In this document: positions 4,485 to 5,795 of the stretch, piece after piece | Numbering within the stretch: position 1 is the first letter of the stretch | How the letters are laid out: each line of letters begins with the position of its first letter | NCBI GenBank assembly: GCA_902795935.1 | Contig: CADBMS010000174.1 | Coordinates: forward strand, 1 to 5,795 | DNA length: 5,795 nt | Reading direction: 5' to 3' | DNA from: an uncultured Methanobrevibacter sp. | Lineage (GTDB): Archaea > Methanobacteriota > Methanobacteria > Methanobacteriales > Methanobacteriaceae | The notes under the pieces: model-generated | Databases searched by the model: none | Told to the model about the DNA's origin: nothing | The model's input: only the letters and a program-made list of their open reading frames with translations | Translations under genes and position numbers: made by a program

Positions 4485-5708
4485 TTATTTTAATTCTAAA
4501 AGTTTTTCATATAGTAATGGTAAAAATGCTCCAACATCTGTTACAATGCCTTTTGCTTGTGCAGTACCCCTATCTGCAAGTTTAGTTACTGTAGCTGGAT
4601 TAACATCTATACAAATTGTTTTAACTCTGGAAGGTAATATGTTACCTGTTGCAATTGAATGTAGCATTGTTGCAACCATGATAACCATATCTACTGATTG
4701 TGCATATTTTCTCATTTCATCTTGAGCCTTAATAACATCAGTTATAACATCAGGTAATGGACCATCATCTCTAATAGAACCCGCTAATACATAAGGAACG
4801 TTATTTTTAACACATTCATACATTATCCCTTTTTTTAATGCTCCATTTTCAACTGCAGAACTTATAGAACCATGTTTATTTATTTCGTTTATTGCTTTAA
4901 TATGATGTCTGTGTCCTCTTGAAACTGCCCATCCATTTTCAGTGCAAATACCTAAAGATGTGCCGTATAATGCATTTTCTATATCATGAGTTGCTAATGC
5001 ATTACCTGCAAATAGAACATCAATATAACCTTCACGTATTAATTGTGCTACTAATGGTGCAGATCCTGTGTGTGCTATTGCAGGACCTCCCACTAATAAG
5101 ATTTTTCCATTATTATCTTTTATTTCTTTAATTTGTTTAGCAATATCATCAATAGTTGACATTAATGGTTTTTCACTTGAAACTTCACTATTCATAAATT
5201 CAAAAAATCCTTGTTTACCTCTGGATCTTTCTGGAGGAACTGTTTTTATTCCATCATAGCCAACTACTATTTTATCTCCTTTAACAAGGTAATTGATTGG
5301 TTTACAGTATGCAATTTTATTTTGAGGTTCTACAACTATCATACAATCCATTTCAATATTTTCAACCTCTAACCATTTGTTATCAACGTAAACAAAAGTT
5401 AAATGATTAGTAGTTGAATAGAACTCTTCAGGCGCTACTTTATCTTGTTTTATTTCAACTAAATTAGCATTTTTTAATTCAGATACTGATGCACCAATTT
5501 CACTTAATTCACCAATGATTTCATTTAATCTTTTTGAATTTTTAGCAGATACTTCAATTTTTGTATAACTAATATCTGTTTTTAATTTACCTATTTCAAA
5601 TTCTAAAACTTTAAAGTCGCCTCCCATATCCATAATAATATCCATGGCTTTAGGAAGAATTAAACTATCAATAATATGACCTGAAAGTTCTATTTGGCAA
5701 AAATCCAT
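4485..5708 (-). CDS. TIGR00300/LOR-SDH domain protein, probable archaeal ornithine cyclodeaminase
   Basis: This 407-residue protein matches the archaeal TIGR00300 family, often labelled 'LOR/SDH bifunctional enzyme conserved region'. The family is now linked to ornithine cyclodeamination (ornithine to proline plus ammonia, NAD-dependent), through a Methanococcus member and the C-terminal part of cyanobacterial AgrE/ArgZ. Residues 1 to about 100 form the LOR/SDH-like N-terminal domain. A middle segment ends in PPERSRGKQGFFEFM (158-172). The nucleotide-binding C-terminal half carries GGPAIAHTGS (207-216), FAGNALATHDIE (233-244), CTENGW (255-260), GHRHH (265-269), AGSIRDDGPLPD (309-320), ATMLHSIATGN (346-356) and DVNPATVTKLADRG (368-381). 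It has no membrane segments and is cytoplasmic. The start follows GAGGT (5716-5720) with 7-base spacing. Many methanogens lack the glutamate route to proline, which fits this role. Family assignment is strong; substrate is inferred. Confidence 0.9.
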   Translation of the reverse strand: MDFCQIELSGHIIDSLILPKAMDIIMDMGGDFKVLEFEIGKLKTDISYTKIEVSAKNSKRLNEIIGELSEIGASVSELKNANLVEIKQDKVAPEEFYSTTNHLTFVYVDNKWLEVENIEMDCMIVVEPQNKIAYCKPINYLVKGDKIVVGYDGIKTVPPERSRGKQGFFEFMNSEVSSEKPLMSTIDDIAKQIKEIKDNNGKILLVGGPAIAHTGSAPLVAQLIREGYIDVLFAGNALATHDIENALYGTSLGICTENGWAVSRGHRHHIKAINEINKHGSISSAVENGALKKGIMYECVKNNVPYVLAGSIRDDGPLPDVITDVIKAQDEMRKYAQSVDMVIMVATMLHSIATGNILPSRVKTICIDVNPATVTKLADRGTAQAKGIVTDVGAFLPLLYEKLLELK

Positions 5709-5715
5709 TTTTAAA

Positions 5716-5720
5716 ACCTC
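5716..5720 (-). promoter_or_regulatory. Ribosome binding site of the TIGR00300 gene
   Basis: GAGGT on the minus strand, 7 bases before the ATG at 5708, matches the archaeal SD core and fixes the start of the cyclodeaminase-type gene. Confidence 0.8.
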
Positions 5721-5773
5721 TGAAATTAATTATTTTTTAAAATTGATTAATAATAAAATTATATTGGTAAATA

Positions 5774-5784
5774 ATTATATAAAA
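5774..5784 (-). promoter_or_regulatory. Candidate TATA box for the TIGR00300 gene
   Basis: The minus strand reads TTTTATATAAT here, the best match in the window to the methanogen TTTATATA box. The expected start is near 5754, giving a leader of about 45 bases that includes the GAGGT site. The upstream flank is cut by the window edge, so the BRE cannot be judged fully. Confidence 0.5.
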
Positions 5785-5795
5785 TTATCTGATTA

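Noticed and set aside
4919..5259. Two overlapping plus-strand frames antisense to the TIGR00300 gene
   Set aside because: Both overlap well-conserved motifs of the minus-strand gene and have no translation signals or recognisable products.
1..5795. CRISPR array, insertion sequence or prophage signs
   Set aside because: There are no regularly spaced repeats, no transposase or integrase motifs, and no target-site duplications. The identified genes are ordinary core genes with uniform composition.

Overview
The window is very AT-rich and gene-dense. It reads as chromosomal DNA from a methanogenic archaeon, most likely of the Methanobacteriales (Methanobrevibacter or Methanosphaera type). The evidence is a short archaeal-type PheRS beta chain, an archaeal TIGR00300 ornithine cyclodeaminase-type protein, and Shine-Dalgarno (SD) sites (GAGGT, GGTGA, AGGAG) matching an archaeal 16S tail. 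The genus is inferred from gene content and composition only.

Layout: 1-170 is an A/T-only-like leader with a 16-bp direct repeat. It is followed by one rightward gene, a YjbQ/UPF0047 family protein (171-581). Everything else is transcribed leftward. Reading along the minus strand from the right edge, the genes are a TIGR00300 LOR/SDH-domain protein (5708-4485), adenine deaminase ade (4438-2780), a 119-residue His-rich membrane protein of unknown function (2660-2301), and the phenylalanyl-tRNA synthetase beta subunit pheT (2261-606). pheT and yjbQ converge with only 24 bp between their stop codons.

Function: ade and the TIGR00300 protein both belong to ammonia-releasing families (adenine to hypoxanthine; ornithine to proline), so the right half looks like nitrogen/purine/proline housekeeping. 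pheT supplies half of PheRS; its partner pheS is not in the window. The small membrane protein lies 39 bp upstream of pheT and may be co-transcribed with it. YjbQ relatives have been linked to thiamine phosphate synthesis.

I see no mobile element, CRISPR array, tRNA or rRNA, and no convincing new multi-gene system. The points most worth a second look are an uninterrupted A15 tract inside pheT, the unidentified His-rich membrane protein, an inverted repeat spanning the yjbQ stop codon, and repeated motifs in two promoter regions.
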